A DNA stretch of 64,000 nt, taken from positions 310,001 through 374,000 of the forward strand of contig DATGJP010000008.1 of assembly GCA_035295125.1 (NCBI GenBank). The letters run 5' to 3'. The notes under the pieces are model-generated. The model saw nothing but the letters and a program-made list of their open reading frames with translations, was not told the origin of the DNA and did not search any database. A program made the translations under genes and the position numbers. Source of the stretch: JAICMB01 sp035295125. Its GTDB lineage: Bacteria > Acidobacteriota > Terriglobia > Bryobacterales > Bryobacteraceae. This document shows positions 43,609-53,300 of this stretch, piece after piece (within the stretch, counting starts at the first letter, position 1; every line of letters begins with the position of its first letter).

Positions 43609-44929
43609 GCATCTCCTCCGCCGCCAAGGGAACAGTAATCCGTATTAGAGCGCCACCCTGCGGGACGTCCAGAAACTCGATCCGGCCGTTTACCAACTCC
43701 GCGCGCTCGCGCATCGACACGAGTCCCATGCCCTGCCCCTTTGGGTTCCCCTTGAATCCAACGCCGCCGTCTTCGATTTCCAACACCACCGCTGCCGGCG
43801 TGTAGTTCAGCCGCACCTTGGCGCGCGTCGACTTCGAATGACGCGCGACATTGTTTAGAGCTTCCTGAAGCACCCGGTACAGATGAATCGCCACGGACTG
43901 ATCGACGGGCCGGCTCTCGCCCGTCTTCTCCAGTTCGACGGTAATACCAGTGCGCTTTTCAAAGGCGGGTACATAATTGTCCAGTGCGCTCTCGAATCCC
44001 ACCTCGTCGAGAACTACCGGATGCAGCGCCTGCGACAAGGCCCGCACCTTCTCCAGCGTCGACTGCACAATCTCGTTCACCTCTCGGAGATCGGCTCGAA
44101 GCGAGGCATCGGCAGGAGAAGAACGCCGCTCGACTCTCTGCAGCATCGCTCCGATGGCGGTAAGGATCTGGCCAAACTCGTCGTGTAACTCGCGCGAGAT
44201 GTACCCGAACGTGTTCTCCTGGACGGAAATGAGTTGTTGCGCCAACTCGCTCCGGCGCTGCGACATCGCGGCGACCTCGGCAAACATCCGGCGGTTGTAC
44301 TGCACTACGTATGCCCCGGTGACCGCGACCACAATCAGCATCGCCGCCAAAAGCAGGTAGACATTGCGCTCGACGCGCGAATAGATCTGCTGTGTTTCCG
44401 CCGCCGCACGTTCCTCGGTCTCGTTGTTCTGAACGAGCAGTCGGGAAACGGCCGTGCTCAGAGCTGCCTGGCGGGCCTGCAAGGACAAACGGATGCGCGT
44501 TCGCGCCTCCTGGTCGTCGCTCGCGGCCAAAGCGAAGATCCGGTCCAGGGCGTCCCAGAATTGATCCATGGATGCGGACAGGTACTTGCTCTGGTCGGCC
44601 GTGCGGCTGGCGGGAGCAAACCGCTGCTCCCGCTGCATCGCGTCTTCGAGGTCGACCCGAATCCGCCGGAACTGCGCCTGCCAGGCCGTCAACGGATAAG
44701 GCTCGCTGGCATCGAGCATGTCGCGCATCGCCAGCGCCAGCACGTTGAGATTGTTCTGAATCCGCAGCAGCAGCAGCGAATCCGTGCGATTCCGGTCAAT
44801 CGATTCCTTCTGCAACTGCCGCAAGCCGCCCATTTGCAGGATGGTGTAGCCGGAGTACAGCACCACCGCGGACAGAGTTACCCCCAAGCCCGCCATGAGC
44901 CGAACCGTGGGAGACCGCCGTGATTGCAC
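43595..44929 (-). CDS. Sensor histidine kinase (NarX/DegS-like, HisKA_3)
   Basis: A 444-aa membrane kinase starting at GTG 44929, preceded by GGGAG. Two transmembrane helices (about 12-33 and 190-209) enclose a four-helix-type sensor region. The phosphoacceptor is His249 in SRELHDEFGQIL. The ATPase part shows LQEALNNVARHSKS and GGVGFKGNPKGQGMGL. Gene order (kinase, regulator, CRTAC1, DUF58, TonB receptor) suggests that it controls the operon it heads. Stimulus unknown. Confidence 0.93.
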   Translation of the reverse strand: MQSRRSPTVRLMAGLGVTLSAVVLYSGYTILQMGGLRQLQKESIDRNRTDSLLLLRIQNNLNVLALAMRDMLDASEPYPLTAWQAQFRRIRVDLEDAMQREQRFAPASRTADQSKYLSASMDQFWDALDRIFALAASDDQEARTRIRLSLQARQAALSTAVSRLLVQNNETEERAAAETQQIYSRVERNVYLLLAAMLIVVAVTGAYVVQYNRRMFAEVAAMSQRRSELAQQLISVQENTFGYISRELHDEFGQILTAIGAMLQRVERRSSPADASLRADLREVNEIVQSTLEKVRALSQALHPVVLDEVGFESALDNYVPAFEKRTGITVELEKTGESRPVDQSVAIHLYRVLQEALNNVARHSKSTRAKVRLNYTPAAVVLEIEDGGVGFKGNPKGQGMGLVSMRERAELVNGRIEFLDVPQGGALIRITVPLAAEEMHAGV

Positions 44930-44993
44930 TTTCTCCCATTATCGACTGGTAGCGCAGCCTTAAGGTCAATCGCGAGGCTGATGGCCGTGTAAT

Positions 44994-45028
44994 GCAGGCT
45001 GCCAGCCGGCTGCGGGTTGTAAACCCGC
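44994..45028. repeat. Double hairpin downstream of a TonB receptor gene
   Basis: GGCTGCCAGCC and GCGGGTT/AACCCGC (45012-45028) form two adjacent hairpins 7 nt past the receptor stop. No T-run follows, so it is not a typical intrinsic terminator. It may be a distant relative of the dispersed palindromes. Confidence 0.45.
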
Positions 45029-45034
45029 GGTGTC

Positions 45035-48000
45035 CTACCACACCAGCTTTAAACCGAACTGAATCTGCCGTCCTGGAAACGCCGAAGTAAAGGCCAGCGG
45101 CAGGGACGGATCCAGATTCCGGTTGCCCTGCGGATGATACTGCCCCGACGTGAGGAACGGATCGCCCACCGCAAACTGGTCGTTCACCGAGCTGAAATTC
45201 GTGTGATTCAGCAGGTTCGTCCCCTCCGCGATGAACTCAAATCGCACGCCGCTATCGCGATTGATATAGAACGACTTCTGGAGCCGCATATCGAAGCCAT
45301 AGTAATCCGGCCCGATCCCGGTATTCCGCCCGATATACCACGGCCGCGCGAAGAGCGAGTGCCCTAACGTCCCGTTCGCCGCCCCGGGAACGCGGATCGA
45401 AAACGGAATGCCCGACCGCATCGACACGATAGGAGACAGCGTGAGGTCCGCCAGAATATGCGACAGGAAGTTCACATCCCGTCCCGCTTTGAAAGGAGTC
45501 AAATACACGGCATTCGCCACAAAGTTATGCTTAACGTTGTAAGCCGACAGGCCCCTCTCCAGGTTCAAACGAGTCGGGAAGAACGACGCAAACTGAGAGT
45601 TGAAATCCGTCGTATCGTCGATCGCCTTGCTGAACGTGTAATTGACCTGGCCTTGCAGATTGTCGCTGTATCGCTTCGTCAGCGACACAGTGCCGCCATG
45701 GTAAGTCGAGTTCCCGATGGACGAATAGAGATTCTGTTGGGTAAGCGCCGGATTAATCGCCTTGTATTGTGGTCCCCAGATCGGATCCCAAGCGCCGGTC
45801 TCTGCAAAATTCACCTCCTGGTCGGTCTGGATGTGTATGCCCCTGTACATCTGGTAGCCCAACTCGAGTGATAGAGAGCGCGTCAGCTCTCTGGCAATTC
45901 CCAGGCTCGCCTGGATGGAGTAATTGTTCTTATAGTCTGGCGCAATGTTGAAGTCTACTGCGCCGGGAGCGCCCGCCGCTGTACTGATTCCCAACATTGC
46001 AAGGTCAGAAGAGGTCAGTTGGCCAAACGGCAACTTACCCAGTTGCAACCCCAAGCCCCACAGCGTGGGAACCGTAGCATCGGTCGAGCTGAGAACTTTT
46101 GCAACCTGGTTGATATATTTGCCATTCCCACTGAGCAGATTCACGAGATACGGCACCTGGAAGTACACCGGTGCTACGAAGATTCCGGCCCCCGCCCGTA
46201 TCACCGTTTTCTGATCTCCAAACGGATCCCAGGCGAACCCCAATCGCGGCGAGAAGTAGACGTTGTGATGTAAAGGAGCGGGCTCTGCATCGTAGTCCAT
46301 GCGAACGCCGTAATTCAACGTGAATTTTGGCGACACCTTCCAGGAATCCTGCGCGAAGACGCCAAGATAGTGCGCCCAGTCCTGCCAGACCGGGTTGTTG
46401 AATCCCTGCCGATAGGTGATCGGTAACCCCAGCGAAAATGATTCCAATGCACTCAGGTTCGTCGTCGTCGGACCGGTTGCCGCATACCCGTGCTGCAGAT
46501 TGAACTGCACAACAGCAGGCTGCGCAGCCGCCGGTACGAGTGTAATCAGCGGCAGTGTGCCCTCGTAAAAATCAAACTCGCCGCCGAACCACAAATCGTT
46601 CTCGACTCTATAATTCACCGGCCGGTAGGAGCCGCCGAACTTGATTGTGTGCGCTCCCTTCATCCAAGCCAGTGAATCCTCGAATTGAAAGCGGTCCTGC
46701 TGAGAGCTATAGGGATTCGTATAGCTCTGATTGAAAATTCCTAAGTTCCCAATGGATAACTCCGTCGTACCCGGGCTGAACGGCGGTTGATCGGCTTTAT
46801 TATGTGGCACAATCTGCACACGCAGTTGGTTAACAAGTTCAGGCGTGAAGGTACGGTTCCAAGTCGTCAGCAGCGTGTAGTCTTTCTCGTGCGTGTACGA
46901 AGCATCGCTCACCGCGTAGAGATTCGAAGCCCCGATTGTTGTGTAATCCCAATACTCCAGCGAAAACCGGACCGTTAACGTGTCTTTATTTCCAGGCTGA
47001 TAGTCTAAGCGCGTCACCCAATCCTTGCTTCGTGTCCTGTCGGTGAAGATTCCGTCGTTGGCCGTCAACAGTTTGACGACATTGGGATTGTTCATCGGAA
47101 CGAGTATCTGCTTGAACGTCGCGGCTATCCCCTGCAATGTGGGCACGCCCGAATTGGCAAGTTGATTGACATAGTTCAACTGGTCCGGACTGCCGTTGAT
47201 TCCCTGCGCCTCTGGAGTATTCAGATAGGTCCGGAACCGCGGAGTGTCGACACGGCGAAACTCGAACGAACTGAAGAAGAAAAGCTTGTCTTTCTTGATT
47301 GGGCCGCCCAGAGTCGCTCCTGGAAAGAAGCTCTGGTCGAAAGGCTTCCCGGCGGTCCGATCGAAGAAATTCCGCGTCTCGGTCGCCTGGTCCCTGAAAA
47401 AAGCATAGGCGTCGCCATGCATCTTGTTTGATCCGCTCTTGGTCACGACATTAACCGCCGTGCCCGCGGTGAAGCCAAACTCCGCGGCAAACGCGCTGCG
47501 ATTGACCTGAAACTCCTGAACTGACTCTACGCTGATGTTCGGCGTGCGTAGCTGACCGGAACCGAAGTCATTCTCGCCGCCATCGAACGTCACGAGATTA
47601 TTGCGGCCATTACTCCCGCCAATCGAAAAACCCGAGCTCAGGAAGCCGGTGTATCCCGGATTCTGGGCCCGCGGCGCGTCCGAGTTAGAAACTCCCGGGA
47701 GTGTGAATACAGAATCTGTGAAATTCCGGGTCATGTTCGGAAGATTCCCGATTTGCTGCGTGTTAATCGTGTTAGCCTGCTGGGTTTTTTCCGTTTCGAT
47801 CAACGGCGCTGCATCCGTCACCACCACCACGTCTTTTACAGACCCGATCTTGAGGTGAACATCGAAAACGGCGCTTTGGCCAACTGTAAGCTCAACCTGG
47901 TTAGCCACGGCCTTCTCGAATCCTTTCGCTTCAACCTGGATCGTGTACATTCCCGGTGGTAGCAGTGGAATCTGATATGACCCCTCGGCGCTTGTAGTGA

Positions 48001-48190
48001 CGGTCTTCGAGATTCCCCGATCGCCATTCATTACGGTAATCATGGCGCCTGGAACGAAGGCGGCATTCGGGTCAAGGACAATACCTTTGAGCGTGGCAGT
48101 CGCTACATCGACCTGGCCAAATCCAGTCATCGTTACCGCGAGCGCGGCAAGTATGAAAATGCAGAGACTTCTTCCCAAGCCGGATTTCAT
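45035..48190 (-). CDS. Large TonB-dependent receptor with carboxypeptidase-like N-terminal domain (Oar-like)
   Basis: A 1051-aa outer-membrane protein. Signal peptide (SLCIFILAALAVTMTGFG) then a carboxypeptidase-regulatory-like fold (LKGIVLDPNAAFVPGAMITV ... GSYQIPLLPPGMYTIQVEAKGF), a plug domain (residues ~120-260) and a long barrel ending RQIQFGLKLVW. This domain order is typical of the acidobacterial receptor class thought to import large or oligomeric substrates. A promoter (48394-48422) would give a leader of about 200 nt. Divergent from the 4-hydroxybutyryl-CoA dehydratase-like gene. Confidence 0.92.
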   Translation of the reverse strand: MKSGLGRSLCIFILAALAVTMTGFGQVDVATATLKGIVLDPNAAFVPGAMITVMNGDRGISKTVTTSAEGSYQIPLLPPGMYTIQVEAKGFEKAVANQVELTVGQSAVFDVHLKIGSVKDVVVVTDAAPLIETEKTQQANTINTQQIGNLPNMTRNFTDSVFTLPGVSNSDAPRAQNPGYTGFLSSGFSIGGSNGRNNLVTFDGGENDFGSGQLRTPNISVESVQEFQVNRSAFAAEFGFTAGTAVNVVTKSGSNKMHGDAYAFFRDQATETRNFFDRTAGKPFDQSFFPGATLGGPIKKDKLFFFSSFEFRRVDTPRFRTYLNTPEAQGINGSPDQLNYVNQLANSGVPTLQGIAATFKQILVPMNNPNVVKLLTANDGIFTDRTRSKDWVTRLDYQPGNKDTLTVRFSLEYWDYTTIGASNLYAVSDASYTHEKDYTLLTTWNRTFTPELVNQLRVQIVPHNKADQPPFSPGTTELSIGNLGIFNQSYTNPYSSQQDRFQFEDSLAWMKGAHTIKFGGSYRPVNYRVENDLWFGGEFDFYEGTLPLITLVPAAAQPAVVQFNLQHGYAATGPTTTNLSALESFSLGLPITYRQGFNNPVWQDWAHYLGVFAQDSWKVSPKFTLNYGVRMDYDAEPAPLHHNVYFSPRLGFAWDPFGDQKTVIRAGAGIFVAPVYFQVPYLVNLLSGNGKYINQVAKVLSSTDATVPTLWGLGLQLGKLPFGQLTSSDLAMLGISTAAGAPGAVDFNIAPDYKNNYSIQASLGIARELTRSLSLELGYQMYRGIHIQTDQEVNFAETGAWDPIWGPQYKAINPALTQQNLYSSIGNSTYHGGTVSLTKRYSDNLQGQVNYTFSKAIDDTTDFNSQFASFFPTRLNLERGLSAYNVKHNFVANAVYLTPFKAGRDVNFLSHILADLTLSPIVSMRSGIPFSIRVPGAANGTLGHSLFARPWYIGRNTGIGPDYYGFDMRLQKSFYINRDSGVRFEFIAEGTNLLNHTNFSSVNDQFAVGDPFLTSGQYHPQGNRNLDPSLPLAFTSAFPGRQIQFGLKLVW

Positions 48191-48393
48191 AGTTGGACCC
48201 TCGAGCGAGGACGGAAATCAGTGGTATATGCTCGCGGCCTGGCCCTGCCAGGGCAAAGTCAGCAATGCCCGCAGAAACCGGGTGCAGCAGAAACGAAGAC
48301 CTGGGGAAGCCGGGGGAAATATCCTCGGGATCGTGCCGCTGGCCCTTCGCGAACCGCCGAAAAACACAAATGGCGGTTCAAATCGCTGGACAC

Positions 48394-48422
48394 AGTATAC
48401 ATTTCACATTCCCCGCATTCAA
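48394..48422 (-). promoter_or_regulatory. Sigma70 promoter of the large TonB receptor gene
   Basis: Minus strand TTGAAT, exact 17-nt spacer, TATACT. Predicted start near 48387, about 200 nt before the ATG at 48190. The long leader could carry regulation, but I see no named riboswitch. Confidence 0.6.
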
Positions 48423-48572
48423 GGGGAAGAAAAGGAAAAACAGGACCACTACTAGCATCTTCCTTCCTGCATCACCGGGTCTTGAACTCGGTGGAAGGGA
48501 CAGCCAGCGGTTGAAGCCTCGGCCATTTTGCGTATTTTTCCCCACAATCACGGCTGGTCCAGGAAAGTGAAC

Positions 48573-48633
48573 CGCAGTAACGCAGCCTTCAGGCTGCCCA
48601 TGTGCCGGCTGAAGACGGCGGTACTGCATTGCA
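48573..48633. repeat. Family B repeat, copy 1
   Basis: About 61 nt: GTAACGCAGCCTTCAGGCTG, a second imperfect hairpin GCCGGCTGAAGACGGC and an ending GTACTGCATTGCAG. Nearly identical to 57733-57792. The first hairpin has perfect 7-nt arms. Confidence 0.75.
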
Positions 48634-48660
48634 GTCCCCGCGCCGTTTTCGACCTGTCGC

Positions 48661-48712
48661 CATGGACCTGCGGTCTAAATGGCCTGCTTCACCCTTCCAC
48701 ATCCTTCCAAAT
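48661..48712. repeat. Composite palindromic repeat, half copy
   Basis: AATGGCCTGC followed by CACCCTTCCACATCCTTCC and AAATCGTCG. Matches the reverse complement of 60601-60640 (AAATGGCCTGC, CACCCTTCCACATCCTTTC, AAATCGTTG). The left part with the core palindrome is absent. Confidence 0.7.
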
Positions 48713-48776
48713 CGTCGTGGGACGCGAAGAGTCAGAGGCTGTGCATTACCCTTCTACAGCCTGTTGGACTGGTGTT

Positions 48777-48805
48777 TTCGACCGTGCGACCCTATCTGCT
48801 ACACT
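48777..48805 (+). promoter_or_regulatory. Candidate promoter of the dehydratase-like gene
   Basis: TTCGAC, 17 nt, TACACT on the plus strand. The predicted leader of roughly 28 nt contains the strong GGGAGGA ribosome binding site (48827-48833) 6 nt before the ATG at 48840. Confidence 0.45.
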
Positions 48806-48839
48806 TCCGACTGAGAAACGCCAATCGGGAGGAATTGTG

Positions 48840-50315
48840 ATGGCAGAGTCCGCAGTAATGGCCCCGCCGCAGCCCATTGTTACGGGGTCCGACTACATTC
48901 AAAGTCTTCGCGCCCGTAATCTCAAGGTCTATTTCATGGGTGAGCGTGTTCCCGAGCCGGTCGACCACCCTGTGATTCGTCCCTCCGTCAATGCTGTTGC
49001 GCAAACTTACGATCTGGCCGTTGAGAACCCCGACCTCGCCACGGCCTGGTCGAGCCTGTCCAATCGCCGCGTGAACCGCTTCCTGCACGTTACCGAGAGC
49101 ACCGATGACGTCGTCGCGCAAAACCGTATGCAGCGCCGCCTCGGACAACTGACCGGCACCTGCTTCCAGCGCTGCGTCGGAATGGATGCCATTAATTCCT
49201 GCTACTCCGTGACGTACGAAATGGATCGGGCCCATGGCACCCCGTACCACCGTCGTTTCAAGGATTTTCTGGTGAATGTCCAGGAGATGAACTACGTGCT
49301 CGGCGGAGCCATGACCGACCCCAAAGGCGACCGCAGCAAAGGTCCCGCGGACCAGGCCGATCCCGACCTGTTCGTCCGCATTGTAGAACGCCGTCCCGGG
49401 GGCGTCGTCATACGCGGCGCGAAAATGCACCAGACCGGCTGCCTCAACTCGCATTGGATCCTGGTGATGCCAACCATGCGTCTACGGCCGGCCGACAAGG
49501 ATTACGCAGTCGTTGCCGCCATACCGGTTTCCGATCCGGGCCTGACATTCATCTACGGCCGTCAATCCTGCGACACGCGGGCTCTCGAAGGCGGCGAAAT
49601 CGACCAGGGCAATGCCCGCTTCTCCGGCCAGGAAGCCATGATTCTGATCGACGACGTGTTCGTGCCCGACGAGCTGATCTTCATGGACGGCGAGACCGAA
49701 TTCGCCGCCATGCTGGTGGAGCGCTTCACGTCTTACCATCGCCGGTCCTACGTTTGCAAGACCGGCCTCGGCGATGTGATCATCGGCGCGGCGGCCCTGA
49801 TTGCCGATTACAATGGCGTCGCGTCGGCTTCCCACATCAAGGACAAGCTGGTCGAGATGTCCCACCTGAACGAAACCATCTACGGAGCCGGTATCGCAGC
49901 CTCGCACGAATCGCAGCCCACCGAGGCGGGCAACTACCAGCCGGACGACCTGCTCGCCAACGTCTGCAAGCACAACGTCACCCGATTCCCATACGAGTTG
50001 GCACGCCTTGCACAGGATCTCGCTGGCGGCCTTGTCGCCACCCTGCCGTCTGAAAAAGACTTCCAGAACCCCGAGACTGGGCCGCTGCTACAGAAATATC
50101 TGAAAGGACGCGAAGGCGTGGCCGTCGAGGACCGCGCCCGCGTCCTTCGGCTGATTGAAAACATGACGCTCGGCCGAAACGCCGTAGGTTACCTGACCGA
50201 GTCCATGCACGGCGCCGGCAGTCCGCAGGCCCAGCGCATCCAGATCGCCCGCCAGATGAACATCGAGCAAAAGAAGCAACTCGCGCGCAACCTGGCGGGC
50301 ATCACCAACAAATAA
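48840..50315 (+). CDS. 4-hydroxybutyryl-CoA dehydratase / 4-hydroxyphenylacetate 3-hydroxylase family enzyme
   Basis: A 491-aa flavoprotein of the HpaB family. Cys108 and Cys112 (GTCFQRCVG) and, later, His300 and Cys306 (YHRRSYVCK) occupy positions like the four [4Fe-4S] ligands of 4-hydroxybutyryl-CoA dehydratase (AbfD). Flavin monooxygenases of the same family lack such residues. HQTGCLNSHWILVMP and GDVIIGAAALIADYNG support the dehydratase subgroup. It would convert 4-hydroxybutyryl-CoA to crotonyl-CoA and/or isomerise vinylacetyl-CoA. The ATG at 48840 is set by GGGAGGA. No pathway partner is adjacent. Confidence 0.8.
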   Translation: MAESAVMAPPQPIVTGSDYIQSLRARNLKVYFMGERVPEPVDHPVIRPSVNAVAQTYDLAVENPDLATAWSSLSNRRVNRFLHVTESTDDVVAQNRMQRRLGQLTGTCFQRCVGMDAINSCYSVTYEMDRAHGTPYHRRFKDFLVNVQEMNYVLGGAMTDPKGDRSKGPADQADPDLFVRIVERRPGGVVIRGAKMHQTGCLNSHWILVMPTMRLRPADKDYAVVAAIPVSDPGLTFIYGRQSCDTRALEGGEIDQGNARFSGQEAMILIDDVFVPDELIFMDGETEFAAMLVERFTSYHRRSYVCKTGLGDVIIGAAALIADYNGVASASHIKDKLVEMSHLNETIYGAGIAASHESQPTEAGNYQPDDLLANVCKHNVTRFPYELARLAQDLAGGLVATLPSEKDFQNPETGPLLQKYLKGREGVAVEDRARVLRLIENMTLGRNAVGYLTESMHGAGSPQAQRIQIARQMNIEQKKQLARNLAGITNK

Positions 50316-50321
50316 GTTCAG

Positions 50322-53300
50322 CTAAAACTCATACCGCAGGCTGAACTGGAACACCCGCGGACTCGTGAGCGTACTCGTATACTGTCCAAATCGAGCCGGA
50401 TTGAGAATATTCAAACTCGCACTGTAGGGATCGAACCGCACCGAGTTAGTGAGATTGAAGACCTCGCCACGAAGTTGAATGGTGTGCAACTGGTCTTTGA
50501 TGTGATAGAGGCTGAAGCGCTTGCCGAGTCCGAGGTCGATCCCGAAAAACCCGTCGCCCCGGATGCCGTTGCGTTGCCCGGAATCGCCAGCCAGTGGCAG
50601 GCTGTACGCAGCCATCGCGGTTGCCGGATCGGTAAACAGGTTGGGGCCCGGCTTTCCTGACTTGGTCGGCGCGGGGCCGTTCGCGGTTGTTTGCGGAGCG
50701 GGCACGACACCGGTCTGAATGGCGTAAGAACCCACCTGCCAGTTCGTCGGCCATACGCCGCCGGCCGTCACTCCGGTAGGCAGTCCGCTGGAGTTGCGAA
50801 ACACTCCATTGAGCGACCATCCACCGATCAGGCCGTCGACGAATCGATTGGCATTCCGAAGAATCGGCTTACCTTGCCCAAACGGCAGCTCCGCCACCCA
50901 GAAGGCGCTAAACAGGTGCTGCACGTCGTAATCGGACACCGCCCTCATCTGGTTGCTGAACCATGCATTGATGATCGACGTACTGTTCGACTGGGCAAAG
51001 GCTCCCGGAGTAATCGCATTATTCTCCGGCAGCGACGCGAGGTCAATGGATTTCGAAAACGTGTAGTTGAAGTCGAATTGCACGCCTGCCGCAAAGCGCT
51101 TTCGCAACGTCCACTGCATGGCGTGATAATTCCCCGACCCGACGGAGCGCATGGCGGCCAGTGAACCGTATTGGGCGTTGAACATCGCGTATGGACCCAG
51201 GGTGCTGCAGCACAGGTCGCCGCCGGGGACATCCAGATTGTAAAGAGCGGTCGTATAGTCGCCGCCTTGATCGCGGTAGTAGTTGTAGATGTTTTGGGTC
51301 GCGGTCAAGCCGCCGCCTGCCGCGCCCGGCCACAGGTTCTCGAAGAAGGCAATCGGCCCCACTTTGCTCGTGGCCACCCCGTTGTTAATCATGGCGGTCA
51401 ACTGTCCGGCTGCCTGGAAATATGTCATGCCGGATTTCGGATCCTTCAGGTTTGTCGGCATCGCCAGATCGTCTTTTACCAGCGAGCGCCGTGACAACCG
51501 CCCCACGTAAGAACCCTGAATCAGGAAGCCGCTCCCGAGTTCCCTTTGGATGCTGAAATCGAGGTTCATCGTGTAAGGCGCTTTCAGCTTGTCATCGATG
51601 CTGTTGGTGATGGCAAACGCATCCGGATAGGTCTGCGGGAACATGCTCGTCGCCGGTGACGGCGGGAAGAACGGACTGCTCAACGGCAAGTCGAAGGAAC
51701 CTGTGAATCGCGGGTACGTCGTCGACCTGGCATTCAATGGGTTCGTGATCAGGCTGGAGAAACCCAGCGCCGTCGCGTCCGCTGTCGTAATCAGCGATTG
51801 GCCGAAGAGGTCGTAGTACATTCCCGCGCCGGCCCGTATCGATGTCCGGTTACGTCCACCGAACAAGAACCGGCTCAAGGCGCCGTCTCCTTGCGGAGAA
51901 TAGGCGATGGAAAGACGCGGCGCAAAGTCCCGTTGGAACGGGTACAATCCCCGGCCTGTCTTCTTCGACAAGTCGAATTGCACGGGGGGAGCCTGCGACT
52001 GCGGCAAACCCTGCGCTGCCAGCGCACCGCGCAGATTGAACCAATCCTCAAAGGACATTACAGGACTGGTTTGGTAACCCTGTGTCTCGTAAACCGGCGG
52101 GAACATGGAAAGCCGGAGCCCGGCCGTCACGGTAAGCGATCGCGTGACCTTCCAGGTGTCCTGCACATACAACTCATAATCCTGTTCCGCGAACCGGCGC
52201 CGGATAATCGATCCCTCGGGAAGGGCTTTCCCGGTTAGATCATAGTTCGATTGCCGGTCCAATTGCGTCAGGATGCCGAGCAGATTCGTGAACTGACGCT
52301 TGTAGACGAGGGTGTTGGCGGCATCGGCAGCCAGAAACTCTCCGCCGCTCCCGATGAGCCCGCTGGAATTCGCAATCGCGTCGCTGAACGAGTTCCCCTG
52401 GTTGTTGCGATTATTCCAGATCAGCCGGATCACACCGCCGAAACCTACCGTGTGCGCCCCTTTGATCCAGGACATGTCCTCGCTGAACTGGTGCACGGGG
52501 ATGGTGCGCGCCAGTCCCCGGGTTTGAGCATACCGCGAGGTGATGTCGCGCAGAGTGGCCTCACCGGCCAGTTGAACGCCGGTGTTCTCGGCACCTTGCC
52601 GCGTATAGCCGTAGTGGAAGTTACTGATTAAAGTCGGACGCAGAATTCCCGTATACCCGACGACATACCCTTTGTTATTCGACAGAAAAACGCTCGAAGG
52701 AGGGTCGCCGGGGAATTCAGGCAGGCCATTCGCATACCGGTCGTCTTGCAGGTTCCCGCGCCAAAACAGCGTATGTTTCCCGTTCCGGTCGAGCAGGTAG
52801 TCGAAACGCGCCACATACGTGTTCCAATCGAGCGGTGTCGAGGCGTTGAAAAGGAATCCGGACGTGTTCAGGCTGTCGCCCGCCGCGGAACTGTTGGGAA
52901 GCGGATACGTCTTCAACATGGCTAGCACCGCCTGGTTCTCGCCAATTCCGAGCGGGTCCAGAGCCTTCACCTGGTCCGGAGTCAGCTTGCCAATGGTTCC
53001 GTCCTTTCGCATATAGGTGAAGATTCCGTTCCGGAAATCCGCGGTAGGAACGGTTCGCGCCCCGCTGAGTGTTTCGCTGCGATCCTTGCGTCCCTCCCAA
53101 TTCAGGAAGAAAAAGAAACGATCCCTCTTCACTGGGCCGCCTAACGATACGCCATAGACATTCCGATCCAGCTTCGCGCGGGGTAAGCCCGACGCATTCG
53201 CAAAGAAATCGTTGGCGCTGGTCGCCGTGTTTCTCAGAAACTCGTATACCGAGCCGTGAATGATGTTGGAGCCGCTCTTGGTAGTGAGCGTCACCTGCGC

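Larger units (their letters stand above)
48191..48839. other. Intergenic region with two promoters and two repeats
   Basis: About 650 nt between the divergent TonB receptor and dehydratase-like genes. Open frames here carry only repeat-derived peptides (such as HPSTSFQI) and no recognisable protein. It holds a candidate promoter for each gene, one family B repeat and one composite-repeat half. A start for the dehydratase-like gene upstream of 48840 would have to translate these repeats. Confidence 0.7.

Noticed and set aside
45012..45028. Intrinsic terminator after the large TonB receptor
   Set aside because: The hairpin is perfect, but no run of T follows on the transcribed strand; kept only as a repeat/hairpin.
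48528..48839. N-terminal extension of the dehydratase-like protein by about 104 residues
   Set aside because: The extension translates repeat DNA and the promoter region. A strong GGGAGGA site directly before ATG 48840 fixes the start.
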